64,000 nt of DNA from Micromonospora sp. NBC_01796 (GCF_035917455.1 NZ_CP109078.1:1116001-1180000), one strand, 5' to 3'; shown: positions 51,506-61,960, counted from the stretch's first letter. A program made the numbers and translations. The notes: generated by a model from the sequence alone, not told the origin.

Positions 51506-52774
51506 TCAGCGGCGGCGCAGGATGTCCTGCACCTCCTTGAGCGCGGCGTCAACCTCGGCTTCGAAGTAGCCGCCGGGCACCAGGCCAAACTTCATCAGGT
51601 CGAGTTCGGCCGGGTTGACCGGCATCGGCCCCCGCCCGGACATGCTGGTCAGGATTCCGTCGAACAACCGGTCCACCTGCTCCGGGTCGTACCCGCTACC
51701 GAAGCGGCGGACCTGGAACTGGCGACGGATGTTGTCGACCCGCTGCATGTCGCCACCGGGGCCGCCGGGCATCGGCGGAGGGCCACCAGCCGGCGGGCCA
51801 CCCATCGGTGGGCCACCCATGGGCGGGCCGGCGATCGGCGGACCACCCGCGGGCGCCATGCCCGGTCCGGGACCGGGGCCACGGCCGCGCAGGTCACGGT
51901 CGGGCATCCGGATTTCGGCGGTCATGTCCGTCTTACCGTGGCGTCCCGACTCGAAACCGTCGAAACGGTCGTCCGGCGACGGCCCGAAGTTGGGACCGGG
52001 CGGACCGGCCGGCCCACGGGCACCGGGAGGCGGGCCGCCGGGGCCACGCGGGTTGTCATAACCACCGCGCGGCGGGACCTCGCCGCCGAAGACGCCGGTC
52101 GGCTCGTCGTACCGTCCGTACGGGTCCGGGGGCGGCCCGGCCTGGGCGGGCATCGGTCGTTGCGGCAGCGACGGCTGTCCCGGAGGCAGCGCACGGTCGT
52201 CCCGCATCGGCGGACCCATCCGGTCGGGGTGACCCATCGGACCGGGAGGACCCATGCGGTCGGGGGGCCCCATCCGATCCGGGGGACCCATCGGGCCGGG
52301 AGGGCCCATCCGGTCCGGCGGACCCATGCGATCCAGAGGGCCCATCTGTCCGGGGGGACCCATGCGGTCCGGAGGGCCCATCTGTCCGGGGGGACCCATG
52401 CGGTCCGGCGGACCCATCCGGTCGGGGGGACCCATGCGATCCGGGGGACCCATCCGGTCGGGGGCGCCCATCCGGTCGGGCGGACCCATCCGGGCCGGCA
52501 GGCGGGAGTCGGCGCCCCGGCTGCCGCCGCCGCGCTCCTCCAACTCGGCGAGCTGGCGCTCGACCCGGTCGAGATGCAGGTCGACCTGCCACTCGTCGTA
52601 GCCGCCGAAACGGACCCGGAACACCACGTCGTGGACTTCCGCCGAGGCGACGGGCGCGCCGACCGGCGAACCGGCGAGCGTGGACTCGACCCGGTCCAGG
52701 AACGTGTCAACCTCGTCGACCTTGTAGCCCCGCCGGAGCGCCTTACGCCGGAAGCGTTGACCCTGACTCGCCAC
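51506..52774 (-). CDS. DivIVA-domain protein with hexapeptide repeats
   Basis: The product is about 422 residues, with a short DivIVA/DUF-like motif at each end: [16 protein letters not shown] (about 14-29) and [22 protein letters not shown] (about 357-378). Between them lies a disordered stretch of Met/Gly/Pro. Residues 96-191 are sixteen copies of a six-residue unit (MGPPDR and variants). GTG at 52774 has GCAGGAG five bases upstream. DivIVA-type domains bind curved or polar membranes; the repeats may act as a flexible tether. It precedes rlmN and cdsA in position but its exact role is unknown. Confidence 0.82.
   Translation of the reverse strand: MASQGQRFRRKALRRGYKVDEVDTFLDRVESTLAGSPVGAPVASAEVHDVVFRVRFGGYDEWQVDLHLDRVERQLAELEERGGGSRGADSRLPARMGPPDRMGAPDRMGPPDRMGPPDRMGPPDRMGPPGQMGPPDRMGPPGQMGPLDRMGPPDRMGPPGPMGPPDRMGPPDRMGPPGPMGHPDRMGPPMRDDRALPPGQPSLPQRPMPAQAGPPPDPYGRYDEPTGVFGGEVPPRGGYDNPRGPGGPPPGARGPAGPPGPNFGPSPDDRFDGFESGRHGKTDMTAEIRMPDRDLRGRGPGPGPGMAPAGGPPIAGPPMGGPPMGGPPAGGPPPMPGGPGGDMQRVDNIRRQFQVRRFGSGYDPEQVDRLFDGILTSMSGRGPMPVNPAELDLMKFGLVPGGYFEAEVDAALKEVQDILRRR
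52202..52489 (-). repeat. 18-bp in-frame repeat array in the DivIVA-domain gene
   Basis: Sixteen tandem 18-bp units coding for MGPPDR-like hexapeptides; variation is mostly DR, GQ or GP in the last two positions. Sequence similarity between units on the DNA level suggests recent slippage or unequal exchange, so copy number may vary between strains. Confidence 0.85.
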
Positions 52775-52841
52775 TATGTCTCCTGCTTCGATCGCTCATC
52801 ACGCAGCCCACTGCGCCAGCCGGCCCATCCGCGGTGCCCGG

Positions 52842-53978
52842 TCACGTGGCCACCTCGGCCGCGGCCAACTGCCCACATGCCCCGTCGATCTCCCGCCCTC
52901 GGGTGTCGCGGACCGTGGTCGACACCCCGGCCTCGCGCAACCGTCGGACGAACTCCCGCTCCACCGGCTTCGGGCTGGCATCCCAGCGGCTGCCCGGCGT
53001 CGGGTTGAGCGGAATGAGATTCACGTGTGCCAGCCGTCCGGCCAGCAGCCGACCGAGCAGGTCGGCACGCCACGGCTGGTCGTTCACATCTTTGATCATT
53101 GCGTACTCGATGGAAACGCGACGCCCCGTGCGGTCGGCGTAGTCCCATGCCGCATCCAGCACCTCGGCGACCTTCCACCGCTGGTTGACCGGAACGAGTT
53201 CGTCGCGCAGATCATCATCGGGCGCGTGCAACGACAGCGCAAGGGTCACCGAGAGGTCCTCGCCAGTCAACCGGCGGATGGCCGGCACCAGACCGACCGT
53301 GGAGACGGTGATGTGGCGCTGGGACAGGCCGAGCCCCTCCGGCGCGGGGGCGCAGAGCCGCCGTACCGCCGCGATCACCCGGGAGTAGTTGGCCAACGGC
53401 TCGCCCATGCCCATGAAGACCACGTGCGACAGCCTCGGCGGCGAACCGGCGACCGCACCGGACGCGGCCACCCCGGCGAGGTAGACCGCCTGGTCGACGA
53501 TCTCGGCGGTGGAGAGGTTCCGGGTCAGGCCGGCCTGACCGGTCGCGCAGAACGGGCAGGCCATGCCGCATCCGGCCTGGCTGGAGATGCAGACGGTGAT
53601 CCGGTCGGGATAACCCATCAGGACGCTCTCGACCATCGAGCCGTCGTGCAGCCGCCAGAGCGCCTTGCGGGTCGCGCCGTCGTCGCAGGCCAGCTCGCGG
53701 ACCGGGGTCAGCAGGGTCGGCAGCAGCGCCTCGGTGATGCGGTCGCGGGTGGCGGCCGGCAGGTCCGTCATCTGTGCCGGGTCGCGTACCAGCCGACCGA
53801 AGTAGTGGGTGGAGACCTGGCGGGCGCGGAACGCGGGCTCGCCCAACTCCGCGACCAGCGCCTGCCGGTCGGGCAGGGCGAGGTCGGCGAGATGGCGCGG
53901 AGGCATTGCCGCGCGGGCGGACTTCCCGGCCGCCGTCGGCGCGTCCGGACTGATCTGGATCATGGGCAGGCTCGTCAT
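52842..53978 (-). CDS. rlmN: Dual-specificity 23S rRNA / tRNA adenine-C2 methyltransferase
   Basis: The radical-SAM enzyme of 378 residues (ATG 53978; the longer frame adds eleven residues without support) methylates A2503 of 23S rRNA and A37 of some tRNAs. The cluster motif CGMACPFC (CxxxCxxC, about 137-144) and [14 protein letters not shown] are visible. A C-terminal Cys in IDGACGQL (near residue 366) fits the second catalytic Cys. It lies downstream of cdsA, the usual order. Confidence 0.95.
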   Translation of the reverse strand: MTSLPMIQISPDAPTAAGKSARAAMPPRHLADLALPDRQALVAELGEPAFRARQVSTHYFGRLVRDPAQMTDLPAATRDRITEALLPTLLTPVRELACDDGATRKALWRLHDGSMVESVLMGYPDRITVCISSQAGCGMACPFCATGQAGLTRNLSTAEIVDQAVYLAGVAASGAVAGSPPRLSHVVFMGMGEPLANYSRVIAAVRRLCAPAPEGLGLSQRHITVSTVGLVPAIRRLTGEDLSVTLALSLHAPDDDLRDELVPVNQRWKVAEVLDAAWDYADRTGRRVSIEYAMIKDVNDQPWRADLLGRLLAGRLAHVNLIPLNPTPGSRWDASPKPVEREFVRRLREAGVSTTVRDTRGREIDGACGQLAAAEVAT

Positions 53979-54074
53979 GGCTTGTCCAGTCTCCCACGCC
54001 GACGGAAGCACGTACCTGGCCGAGGGGTCCGAACCGGTACGTGAACCCGGTGAGGTCGCGGACGTGGGAACATC

Positions 54075-55556
54075 TCAGCCGACCGGCACCAGGAGCGCCA
54101 ACAGGAGATAAGCGACAGGTACGGCGAACAGCACCGAGTCCAGCCGGTCCATCAGACCGCCGTGTCCCGGCAGCAGATTGCTCATGTCCTTGACGCCGAG
54201 ATCCCTCTTGATCATTGATTCGCCCAGGTCCCCGAGGACCGCCGCACCCGAGACGGCCACCCCGAAGAGGGCTCCCCAGAGCGGGTTCACGTCGAAGAGG
54301 AGGAAGAGCAGCAGGGCACTGCCCCCGGCCGCCGCCAGTACCGACCCGGCAAAGCCCTCCCAGGACTTCTTCGGGCTCACCGACGGGGCCATCGGGTGCT
54401 TGCCGAACATCACCCCGGCGGCGTACCCACCGGTGTCGGAGAGCACCACGGCGGCGATGGTCACCACCACCCGCAGCGGCCCGTTGGTGGGTTCGGCGGC
54501 GAGCAGCGCGGCGAAGCCACCCAGGAACGGCACGTAGACGGCGATCAGCGTCGCCGCGGTGATGTCCCGCTGGAAGCCCGCCGGTCCGTCGCCGAGCCGC
54601 CAGACCATGGTCGCCAGCACGGTCACCAGGAGCCCGAGGCTGAGCGCGTCCGGACCGGCCCACCAGGCCAGCCCCACCATCAGCACACCACCGACGACCA
54701 GCGGCACCAACGGCGCCTCGGCGCCGCCGCGCCGTACGGCCTGGGTCATCTCCCAGATGCCGATCGCCACCGCGGCCGCGATCACCGGGAAGAACGCGAC
54801 CGGCAGCAGGACGAGCGGAAGGACCACCGCCGCGCCCAGGCCGAGTCCGACGCCGATCGCGGCCGGCAGGTTGCGCCCGGCCCGGCTGTTCGCCGGTAGG
54901 GTCGCGGGCCGTCCACGGCCGGCTCGACGTCGACCGGTACGGGGACGCGCGCCGGTCGGCTCGGCCTCCTCCGGATCGAGGGCCGGTGCACCGTCGGGCA
55001 TCCCGCCCGGACCGTGCTCGACGTACTCGGGGTGCAGCCGGCCGGGGTCGACCTGCTCCGGCCGCCCCTGCCGGGGGTCGCCGTAGTCCGCTCTCGGCTG
55101 GTTCGGGTAACCGGGCGGCGCCACCAGGTTCTGCTGGTTCTGCTGGTCGAAGCCGCGGATCGGTGCCCAGCCGACGGGATCGGTCAGCCCGTCCGCACCC
55201 GCGTCGGCCAGGTCGTCGCCACCCGGGTAGCCGCCGCCGGGGTAGCCCGCACCGGAGTCCCCCGGTCCGTACGCAGGCCCGTCCGGCCGGTCCGTGCCCG
55301 CGTACGGGCCGGGCGGTCCCCCGTACGGACCGGGCGGGCCGGTGTAGCCGTCGCGACGGGCCGGCGCGTCACCGTGCCGGTACCCGGACACGGGTGCATA
55401 GCCCGGCGGGTCGGCAACGGCCTCGGGCGCGGCACCGGTGTGCCGCGCCCGAAGTCGAGGCTCCTCGGGAGCATCCGGCCAGTACGGGCCGGCAGGTCCG
55501 TCCTGGCGCTGCCGGCCCTGTGACTCGGCGCTGCCGTTGGGGTCGAGGTAGGACAT
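54075..55556 (-). CDS. cdsA: Phosphatidate cytidylyltransferase with long N-terminal extension
   Basis: The 493-residue integral membrane enzyme makes CDP-diacylglycerol for all phospholipids. The C-terminal half (about 228-493) has eight membrane helices and the family signature near 440-475 (SMIKRDLGVKD, LPGHGGLMDRLDS). The first 225 residues are a Pro/Gly/Tyr/Asp-rich disordered extension absent from most CdsA proteins. ATG shares one base with the frr stop (TGATG), so frr and cdsA are coupled. Confidence 0.95.
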   Translation of the reverse strand: MSYLDPNGSAESQGRQRQDGPAGPYWPDAPEEPRLRARHTGAAPEAVADPPGYAPVSGYRHGDAPARRDGYTGPPGPYGGPPGPYAGTDRPDGPAYGPGDSGAGYPGGGYPGGDDLADAGADGLTDPVGWAPIRGFDQQNQQNLVAPPGYPNQPRADYGDPRQGRPEQVDPGRLHPEYVEHGPGGMPDGAPALDPEEAEPTGARPRTGRRRAGRGRPATLPANSRAGRNLPAAIGVGLGLGAAVVLPLVLLPVAFFPVIAAAVAIGIWEMTQAVRRGGAEAPLVPLVVGGVLMVGLAWWAGPDALSLGLLVTVLATMVWRLGDGPAGFQRDITAATLIAVYVPFLGGFAALLAAEPTNGPLRVVVTIAAVVLSDTGGYAAGVMFGKHPMAPSVSPKKSWEGFAGSVLAAAGGSALLLFLLFDVNPLWGALFGVAVSGAAVLGDLGESMIKRDLGVKDMSNLLPGHGGLMDRLDSVLFAVPVAYLLLALLVPVG

Positions 55557-56113
55557 CAGACCTCGAGCAGCTCGGCTTCCTTGTGCTTGACCAGTTCGTC
55601 GACGTGCGTCGAGTACTTCTGGGTGAGGTCGTCCAGCTCCTTCTCGGCGCGGCGCCCCTCGTCTTCACCCGCCTCGCCGTCCTTGACGATGCGGTCGAAC
55701 TCCTCCTTGCCCCGGCGGCGGATGTTGCGGATCGCCACCTTGGCTTCCTCTGCCTTGTTCCGCGCCACCTTGATCATTTCCCGGCGCCGCTCCTCGGTCA
55801 TCTGCGGGAGCAGGATGCGGAGCTGGTTGCCCTCGTTGCCGGGGTTGACGCCGAGGTCGGAGTCGCGGATCGCCTTCTCCATCGCCTGCAGCTGCGAGGC
55901 GTCGTAAGGCTTGATGATCGCCATCCGGGGCTCGGGTACGCCGACCGACGCCATCTGGGTCAGTGGCGTCGGGGTCCCGTAGTAGTCAATAATGATCTTG
56001 GAGAACATGGCCGGAGTGGCCCGCCCGGTGCGGATGGCACCGAACTCCTCCTTGGCGTGCTCGACCGCACGTTCCATCTTTTCCTCGGACTCGAGGAGAG
56101 TGTCGTCGATCAC
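55556..56113 (-). CDS. frr: Ribosome recycling factor
   Basis: The 185-residue tRNA-mimic splits post-termination ribosomes with [31 protein letters not shown] and [32 protein letters not shown] are the standard RRF helices. GTG at 56113 has GGGAG upstream. It follows pyrH across a gap that contains the 30-bp tandem array. Length is exactly typical. Confidence 0.98.
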   Translation of the reverse strand: MIDDTLLESEEKMERAVEHAKEEFGAIRTGRATPAMFSKIIIDYYGTPTPLTQMASVGVPEPRMAIIKPYDASQLQAMEKAIRDSDLGVNPGNEGNQLRILLPQMTEERRREMIKVARNKAEEAKVAIRNIRRRGKEEFDRIVKDGEAGEDEGRRAEKELDDLTQKYSTHVDELVKHKEAELLEV

Positions 56114-56174
56114 CTGCTCCCTCGCCTCCCTCTGCTAAGTCGTAGTCGTTTCTCATGCCCGGCTGCCCGGCTCG

Positions 56175-56294
56175 CGCCGCGCTCTGCTCGATGGTCCCGG
56201 CTTACGCCGTGCTCTGCTGTCCGGTCCCGGCTTACGCCGTGCTCTGCTCGATGGTCCCGGCTTACGCCGTGATCTGCTCGATGGTCCCGGCTTA
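56175..56294 (-). repeat. 30-bp tandem repeat starting at the pyrH stop codon
   Basis: On the minus strand, four 30-bp units begin TAAGCCGGGACC at 56294 (the pyrH stop itself), 56264, 56234 and 56204, with a degenerate partial fifth. Each unit ends GCACGGCG or ATCACGGCG, the same as the last pyrH codons. Because 30 is a multiple of three, each TAA is in frame with pyrH, giving four successive in-frame stops. Units are nearly identical (one to five differences). Confidence 0.93.
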
Positions 56295-57059
56295 CGCCGT
56301 GATCAAGGTCCCGATCCGGTCGCCACCGACGGCGCGGATGATGGTGTCGTCGCCCTCGGCCCCGAAGACCAGCATCGGCAGGCCGTTCTCCTCGCAGAGG
56401 CTGAACGCGGCGGCGTCGGCCACCCGGAGCCCACGGCGGAGCACCTCGGAGAAGGTGATCTTGTCGAACTTGCTGGCGGTCGGGTCGGTACGCGGATCGG
56501 CGGAGTAGACCCCGTCCACCCCGTTCTTGCTCATCAACACGACGTCGGCACGAATCTCCAGCGCCCGCTGGGCGGCGACGGTGTCGGTCGAGAAGTACGG
56601 CATCCCGGCGCCCGCACCGAAGATGACCACGCGGCCCTTCTCCAGGTGCCGGATCGCCCTCAACGGGATGTACGGCTCGGCCACCTGGGCCATCGTGATC
56701 GCGCTCTGCACCCGCGTCTCGATGCCCTCCTTCTCCAGGAAGTCCTGGAGGGCGAGGCAGTTCATCACCGTACCGAGCATGCCCATGTAGTCGGCCCGTG
56801 CGCGGTCCATGCCGCGCTTCTGCAACTCGGCGCCGCGGAAGAAGTTGCCTCCGCCGACCACCACGGAGACCTGCACGCCACGGCGTACGACGGTCGCGAT
56901 CTGCCGGGCGATGGCCTGGACCACGTCGGGGTCGACCCCGATCGCCCCGCCGCCGAAGACCTCACCGGAGAGCTTGAGCACCACCCGGCGGGCCCGACCG
57001 GGCGGCGGCGCCGTCGGATCGTCCGCCGCCAGGCTCCGATCACTAACCACCTGCGTCAT
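56292..57059 (-). CDS. pyrH: UMP kinase
   Basis: The 255-residue amino-acid-kinase-fold enzyme phosphorylates UMP to UDP in pyrimidine synthesis. [46 protein letters not shown] and [12 protein letters not shown] are family blocks. ATG at 57059 has GAGAGAGG upstream; an earlier start adds 17 residues. It lies between tsf and frr as in most bacteria. Its stop codon begins a 30-bp tandem array. Confidence 0.97.
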   Translation of the reverse strand: MTQVVSDRSLAADDPTAPPPGRARRVVLKLSGEVFGGGAIGVDPDVVQAIARQIATVVRRGVQVSVVVGGGNFFRGAELQKRGMDRARADYMGMLGTVMNCLALQDFLEKEGIETRVQSAITMAQVAEPYIPLRAIRHLEKGRVVIFGAGAGMPYFSTDTVAAQRALEIRADVVLMSKNGVDGVYSADPRTDPTASKFDKITFSEVLRRGLRVADAAAFSLCEENGLPMLVFGAEGDDTIIRAVGGDRIGTLITA

Positions 57060-57132
57060 CCGACCCGCCTCTCTCCCGCGGACATCCCGTCCGCTGCCCC
57101 GTCGCCGCACCTGCCGCTGCCGACCCTATGTG

Positions 57133-57178
57133 ACGAGGAGGCCGCGGTGCCTGTCATGTACACCGGCGGCCTCCTCGT
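57133..57178 (-). terminator. Hairpin terminator between tsf and pyrH
   Basis: A 13-bp stem (57133-57145 with 57166-57178), extended by GGTG/CACC after a one-base bulge, lies 64 bases after the tsf stop. It would separate the rpsB-tsf transcript from pyrH-frr-cdsA. Confidence 0.75.
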
Positions 57179-57241
57179 GGTTTGTCTCAGTCCCTCACCG
57201 ACCCGGGCCGCAGTGGTGGCCCGGACCGACGGTGGGATCCG

Positions 57242-58069
57242 TCAGGCCTGGCCGACCTCGAAACGGACGAAGCGGGTCACGGTGATGCCAGCCTCGGCGA
57301 GCACCTGCTTGACCGTCTTCTTGTTGTCCGTCACGGACGGCTGCTCGACCAGGACGTAGTCCTTGAAGAAGCCGTTCACCCGACCCTCGACGATCTTCGG
57401 CAGGGCCGCTTCCGGCTTGCCCTCCTCGCGGGCGGTCTGCTCGGCGATGCGCCGCTCCGACTCGACCGTCTCGGCCGGCACCTCGTCACGGGTGACGAAC
57501 TTCGGCCGCATCGCCGCGATCTGCATCGCCGCGCCGCGCGCGTCAGCGTCGGCGGCCTCGTCGGTCTTGCCGGTGTACTCGACCAGTACGCCGACCGCCG
57601 GCGGCAGGTCCTGCGCCTTGCGGTGCAGGTAGACCGCGATGGTCCCGTCGAGTACGGCGAAGCGGTTGAGCACCAGCTTCTCGCCGATCTTGGCGGACTG
57701 CTCCTGGATCAGGTCGGCGACGGTCTTGCCGTCCAGCGTCGAGGCGAGCAGCCCCTCGGCGTCGCTCACACCCGCCTGCTCGCCGTGCTCGACGAGCTGC
57801 TGGGCCAGCGCGATGAAGTCCGCGGTCTTGGCCACGAAGTCGGTCTCGCAGTTGAGCTCGAGCAGCGCCTTGCCGGAGTGGGCGACCAGGCCGTTCGCGG
57901 CGGTACGGCCGGCCCGCTTGCCGACGTCCTTGGCACCCTTGATACGCAGCAGCTCGATGGCCTTGTCGAAGTCGCCCTCAGCCTCGGTGAGCGCCTTCTT
58001 GGAGTCCATCATGCCGGCGCCGGTCAGGTCGCGGAGCCGCTTGACATCCGCAGCGGTGAAGTCTGACAT
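57242..58069 (-). CDS. tsf: Translation elongation factor Ts
   Basis: The 275-residue nucleotide-exchange factor for EF-Tu. The N-terminal UBA-like domain has [16 protein letters not shown], followed by the core [14 protein letters not shown] and the dimerisation part. Length and order after rpsB are standard. GAAGAGAGAG lies before the ATG. It is probably co-transcribed with rpsB. Confidence 0.98.
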   Translation of the reverse strand: MSDFTAADVKRLRDLTGAGMMDSKKALTEAEGDFDKAIELLRIKGAKDVGKRAGRTAANGLVAHSGKALLELNCETDFVAKTADFIALAQQLVEHGEQAGVSDAEGLLASTLDGKTVADLIQEQSAKIGEKLVLNRFAVLDGTIAVYLHRKAQDLPPAVGVLVEYTGKTDEAADADARGAAMQIAAMRPKFVTRDEVPAETVESERRIAEQTAREEGKPEAALPKIVEGRVNGFFKDYVLVEQPSVTDNKKTVKQVLAEAGITVTRFVRFEVGQA

Positions 58070-58162
58070 GACTCTCTCTTCGGTGATTGGGACTGCGATT
58101 GATGATCTGCTAAAGGGATAACTCGGTCCGGGCGCGTGGTGTCCACGTACGCGCTCGGGCCA

Positions 58163-58185
58163 GCCGGCCGCGGTGTGCGGCCGGC
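58163..58185 (-). other. Hairpin between rpsB and tsf
   Basis: GCCGGCCGC (58163-58171) pairs with GCGGCCGGC (58177-58185), loop of 5, starting 17 bases after the rpsB stop. It may balance expression of the two genes by partial termination or RNA processing. Confidence 0.5.
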
Positions 58186-58201
58186 CGACCCGGCGGCAGG
58201 G

Positions 58202-59050
58202 TCACTCAGCGGCGGCGGCCACGGGTTCCGCGGCCTTCGGCTCCGAGTCGTCGGCCTTCTTGTCGGTGTCCTCGATCAGCTCGCGCTCCCACTCGGCGAG
58301 CGGCTCGTCGGCGGCCACCACACCCGGCTCCGGCTTCTCGTCGCCGCCACGGTGCTTGCCGGAGCGGGCGATCAGGCCGTCGCCGACCGCCGCCGCGATC
58401 ACGCGGGTGAGCAGTTCGGCGGAGCGGATCGCGTCGTCGTTGCCCGGGATCGGGAAGTCGACCTCGTCCGGGTCACAGTTGGTGTCGAGCACCGCGATCA
58501 CCGGGATGCCCAGCTTGCGGGCCTCGTCGACGGCGATGTGCTCCTTCTTGGTGTCGACGACCCAGATCGCGGCCGGAACCTTGGTCATGTCCCGCAGACC
58601 ACCGAGCGTCCGGGTGAGCTTGATCTTCTCCCGGGAGAGCTGCAGGGTCTCCTTCTTGGTGTAACCCGCGGCGGTGCCGGAGAGGTCGCCGAGCGCCTCC
58701 AGTTCCTTCATCCGCTGGAGCCGCTTGTAGACCGTCTGGAAGTTGGTCAGCATGCCACCGAGCCAGCGGTGGTTGACGTACGGCTGGCCGACCCGGGTCG
58801 CCTGCTCGGCGATGGCCTCCTGGGCCTGCTTCTTGGTGCCGACGAACAGGATGCTGCCGCCCTCGGCGACGGTCCGGCGGACGTACTCGTACGCCGTCTC
58901 GATGTACTCGAGGGTCTGGCGCAGGTCGATGATGTAGATGCCGTTGCGCTCGGTGAAGATGAAGCGCTTCATCTTCGGGTTCCAGCGGCGGGTCTGGTGC
59001 CCGAAGTGGACACCACTTTCCAGCAGCTGACGCATGGTCACTACGGCCAT
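58202..59050 (-). CDS. rpsB: 30S ribosomal protein S2
   Basis: The 282-residue protein begins [27 protein letters not shown] and contains [15 protein letters not shown] and [15 protein letters not shown], the S2 core. A C-terminal acidic/Ala-rich tail of about 40 residues is longer than in E. coli but usual in actinobacteria. ATG at 59050 is preceded by GAAGGAG. It begins the rpsB-tsf unit, with a leader hairpin 32 bp upstream. Confidence 0.98.
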   Translation of the reverse strand: MAVVTMRQLLESGVHFGHQTRRWNPKMKRFIFTERNGIYIIDLRQTLEYIETAYEYVRRTVAEGGSILFVGTKKQAQEAIAEQATRVGQPYVNHRWLGGMLTNFQTVYKRLQRMKELEALGDLSGTAAGYTKKETLQLSREKIKLTRTLGGLRDMTKVPAAIWVVDTKKEHIAVDEARKLGIPVIAVLDTNCDPDEVDFPIPGNDDAIRSAELLTRVIAAAVGDGLIARSGKHRGGDEKPEPGVVAADEPLAEWERELIEDTDKKADDSEPKAAEPVAAAAE

Positions 59051-59082
59051 GGTGGGGTGCTCCTTCGATGTCCCTGGTTGTC

Positions 59083-59106
59083 ACGCCGGGCCGGTTGGCC
59101 CGGCGT
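59083..59106 (-). promoter_or_regulatory. Hairpin in the rpsB leader
   Basis: A perfect 10-bp stem (59083-59092 with 59097-59106) and 4-base loop lie 32 bases before the rpsB start codon. S2 represses its own operon by binding the leader in enterobacteria; a similar role here is possible but unproven. Confidence 0.45.
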
Positions 59107-59324
59107 CCTGGCGCCTGGTCGACGGTCATGGTGGGCCCAATCAAGATCGGGACCAGGGGGCCGTCGTCCCACGGGCAACCGTGGAAAGGGCGCGCGAGGT
59201 CGACCGCGCAGGGCGGTCGCCATTGCCAAGTGTACGCCCCGCGCCCCCCGCCCCCGCACAAGCCCGGCAGGCCGGGCGAACGCGGGGACACCGGTGACGC
59301 GGGGAACGGGTGGTGCGTACCCGC

Positions 59325-60518
59325 TCAGCCGGCGGCGAGTGCGGCGGCGACGAACAGGACCAACCCGACGGTGAGGTACGCCGTCGGCGGGCGCAGCCAC
59401 ACCCTGCCCGGATCACCGATGGCCGCGCCCCCGGTCAGCAGCGCGTACATGCCGGTGGCGAACATCGGGAGGCCGAATGCGAGGAATGCCCCGGAGACGA
59501 CCCCGCTGGGCGATACCGGCCCGCCGATCGCCCCGTCGACCAGGATCCGGAGCGCCGGCACCTCGAAGATCACCACCAGTACGGCAAAGAGCAGGGCGAT
59601 GACCGGGCGGCGGGTCCGGTAGACGCCGTCCCCGGCCGGGGCGCCACCCGGACCGATCCGGCGGGGGCCGTCGGCGGGCTCGCCGTACAGACCGGTGGGC
59701 TCGCCGGTGGGGAACTCCGGTCCCGGCGGGAGGTCGGCCGGCTGGGCCGGGATCATGATCATTGGGCCGGTGGGCAGGTGCAGTGCTCCGGCGGCCGGGT
59801 CGGCCTGCGGGGACGACAGACCCGCACCGGGTACGGCCGGGGCGGGCGCCTGCGCGCTGCGGCCACCGGCGACGATCGGGTAGCCGGACAGAGGCGGGCG
59901 TTCCGTACCGCCCGCGCTGTGGGCCGGTTCGGTCCCGCCCCACCCACCGTCGACCGCCGGTTCGGCCAGCCGCCCGGTGGTCTCGCCCCGGCCGGTCGGT
60001 ACGTCCCCGCCCCGCCCCGGGTCCGCCGCGTCCCGCCCACCACGCTCCGCCGGTACGGGGACGGCGTCCGGCCGTATCCGGATCGCTTCGAGCGGGTCCC
60101 GCCCCAGGTCGATCGGGTCGGCGTAGCCGGTGGGGGCGTACCGGTCGGGTTCGTTGCGGAACCGGTCCGGATCGGCGCGGAACCGATCCGACTCCCCGGT
60201 GAACCGGTCCGACTCGCGACTGCCGAGACGGTCAGGATCGCGACTGCCGAGGCGGTCAGGATCGGCGGTGAACCGGTCGGGGTCCACGGCGAAGCGGTCC
60301 GGACCGGCGGGGTACCTGTCCCGGTGGGAGTCGCCGTCCGGGTCGGCGGAGTGCCGGTCCGAGCCGGCCGGATAACGCTCGGACTCGGGATAGCGCTCGG
60401 ACTCCGCCGGGTAGCGCGCGTCGGTGCTGGTCCGCCAGTCCGACTCGGGATATCCGCGCTCGTCGGCGTACCAGCGCGGCTGCTCCTGACCCTCGGGGAA
60501 GTTCCGTTGTCCGTCCAC
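59325..60518 (-). CDS. Repeat-rich protein with C-terminal membrane segments, function unknown
   Basis: GTG at 60518 gives 397 residues. Residues about 1-115 hold Asp/Arg-rich repeats built on PDR and SDR ([17 protein letters not shown]), 115-280 are Pro/Gly/Ala-rich, and 290-397 contain three to four hydrophobic segments ([53 protein letters not shown]). It probably sits in the membrane with a long disordered cytoplasmic part. I recognise no family for the repeats. It lies next to rpsB on the same strand, 274 bp apart. Confidence 0.75.
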   Translation of the reverse strand: MDGQRNFPEGQEQPRWYADERGYPESDWRTSTDARYPAESERYPESERYPAGSDRHSADPDGDSHRDRYPAGPDRFAVDPDRFTADPDRLGSRDPDRLGSRESDRFTGESDRFRADPDRFRNEPDRYAPTGYADPIDLGRDPLEAIRIRPDAVPVPAERGGRDAADPGRGGDVPTGRGETTGRLAEPAVDGGWGGTEPAHSAGGTERPPLSGYPIVAGGRSAQAPAPAVPGAGLSSPQADPAAGALHLPTGPMIMIPAQPADLPPGPEFPTGEPTGLYGEPADGPRRIGPGGAPAGDGVYRTRRPVIALLFAVLVVIFEVPALRILVDGAIGGPVSPSGVVSGAFLAFGLPMFATGMYALLTGGAAIGDPGRVWLRPPTAYLTVGLVLFVAAALAAG

Positions 60519-60734
60519 GATCGGGCACCGTAAACGACCCGCCCGAGGCGGCGCCAATTAGATGACCTTGATGCCCGGCTTGTTGCCGCTTCTGACTTCC
60601 GGCCGAGGCGCCGCTTTTTATCCGCGATGCGGAGATTCCCCGACGGGAGCTCGCGCCGTACCCGCCGGGGGTGCGTACCTGCACGTGACGAAGGTCGCTG
60701 CGCGCGACGGCCGGTCGGCGGACCATCACCCGGT

Positions 60735-61883
60735 ATGACGGTTACCGAGGAGTTCGCCCTGGCGGAGATGTTCCGCCGCTTCGCCCGGCACGAGTTCCGC
60801 GGTGTCTCCCCCCGGTACGAGTACCTCTCCGCACTGCTCGCCGAACGACCGGACCTGTCCGGGCCGTTGCGCGCCGCCGGTCCCGGGCAGCGACGGGCGA
60901 TCCTCTACTTCGCCGCCGTGCAGTACCTGCTCCGGACCAGCGCGGCGGGGCATCCGCTCGCGGCGTACCTGCCGACCCTCGGCGGTGGGCGGGAGGTCGA
61001 CGACGGGCTGGGCCTGGCGTTCGCCGACCTGGTCGGTGCGTACCGGGACGAGCTGACGGCGATCTGCGGAACCAGGACCACCCAGACCAACGAGGCCCGG
61101 CGGGGTGCGGTGCTGCGTGCGGGCTTCGGCCGGGCAGCCGCGTACGCCGAGGACCGGCCGCTGCACCTGGTCGAACTCGGCACCAGCGCCGGCCTGCTGC
61201 TGATCAGCGACCGGTACGCCTGCCGGTACGTCGGCCCGGACGGCCGCACCGAGACGTACGGGCCGGCGGGGGTGCCGGAGTCACTGACCATGACGGTCGG
61301 GCTGCACGGTCCCGGTTGGCCCGAGCCGGCCGCCACCGAGCTGACCGTCGCCGATCGGGTCGGCATCGACCTCGCCCCGATCGACGCCACCGATCCGCTG
61401 GCCACCGACTGGTTGCGGGCCTGCGTCTGGCCGGAGCAGACCGAACGGCTGGCCCGGTTGGAGGCGGCCCTCGCGGAGGTGGCCCTGGTCGGGCCGCGAC
61501 TGGTCGCCGGGGACATGGTGCAGACCCTGCCCACGCTGCTGACGGAGGTGCCGGACGGGGTGGTGCCGGTGGTCTTCGCCTCGATGGCGCTGACCTATCT
61601 CGACCGCGCCGACCGGCAGCGGCTGGCGGCGATCCTGGCCGGGTTCGGCGCCCGGCGTGACCTGACCGTGGTGCTCAACGAGGCGTCCGTCTCCGGCGCC
61701 GAACTCTTCCTCGACCGACGACCGGCGACGGCCGGACCGCCGGGGGTGCTCGCCGCCGCGCTGCTCACCGTGGTCGCCTGGCGCGACGGCCGGGCCACCG
61801 TCGAGGTGCTGGGCCGCACCGGCGGGCACGGCGACTGGTTGGAATGGCACCCCATGACGTACGCGTACGCGCCACCGGCCTGA
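60735..61883 (+). CDS. DUF2332 family protein
   Basis: The 382-residue protein begins FALAEMFRRFARHEFRGVSPRYEYLSALLAE and has HLVELGTSAGLLLISDRYACRY, a methyltransferase-like strand-loop motif, in the middle. This matches DUF2332. The Rossmann-like motif suggests an SAM-related fold but catalytic residues are not identified. ATG at 60735 lacks a clear ribosome site. No functional partners lie nearby. Confidence 0.87.
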   Translation: MTVTEEFALAEMFRRFARHEFRGVSPRYEYLSALLAERPDLSGPLRAAGPGQRRAILYFAAVQYLLRTSAAGHPLAAYLPTLGGGREVDDGLGLAFADLVGAYRDELTAICGTRTTQTNEARRGAVLRAGFGRAAAYAEDRPLHLVELGTSAGLLLISDRYACRYVGPDGRTETYGPAGVPESLTMTVGLHGPGWPEPAATELTVADRVGIDLAPIDATDPLATDWLRACVWPEQTERLARLEAALAEVALVGPRLVAGDMVQTLPTLLTEVPDGVVPVVFASMALTYLDRADRQRLAAILAGFGARRDLTVVLNEASVSGAELFLDRRPATAGPPGVLAAALLTVVAWRDGRATVEVLGRTGGHGDWLEWHPMTYAYAPPA

Positions 61884-61933
61884 CCAGCGCTGGCACTCAG
61901 CCGCATAGCACGATGGTGGCTTGATCGTCCGGC

Positions 61934-61960
61934 TGTCCACAGGGCGCCCCGTCGTCCACA
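61934..61960. promoter_or_regulatory. Two GTCCACAGG motifs upstream of yraN gene
   Basis: TGTCCACAGG (61934) and CGTCCACAGG (61953) are spaced 19 bp apart and lie 53-79 bp before the start at 62013. They resemble DnaA boxes (TTGTCCACA), each with one or two changes. Too few for an origin; they could place DnaA or another regulator at the promoter. Confidence 0.35.

Noticed and set aside
61934-61960. Replication origin
   Set aside because: Only two imperfect DnaA-like boxes, no AT-rich region, no dnaA or dnaN nearby.
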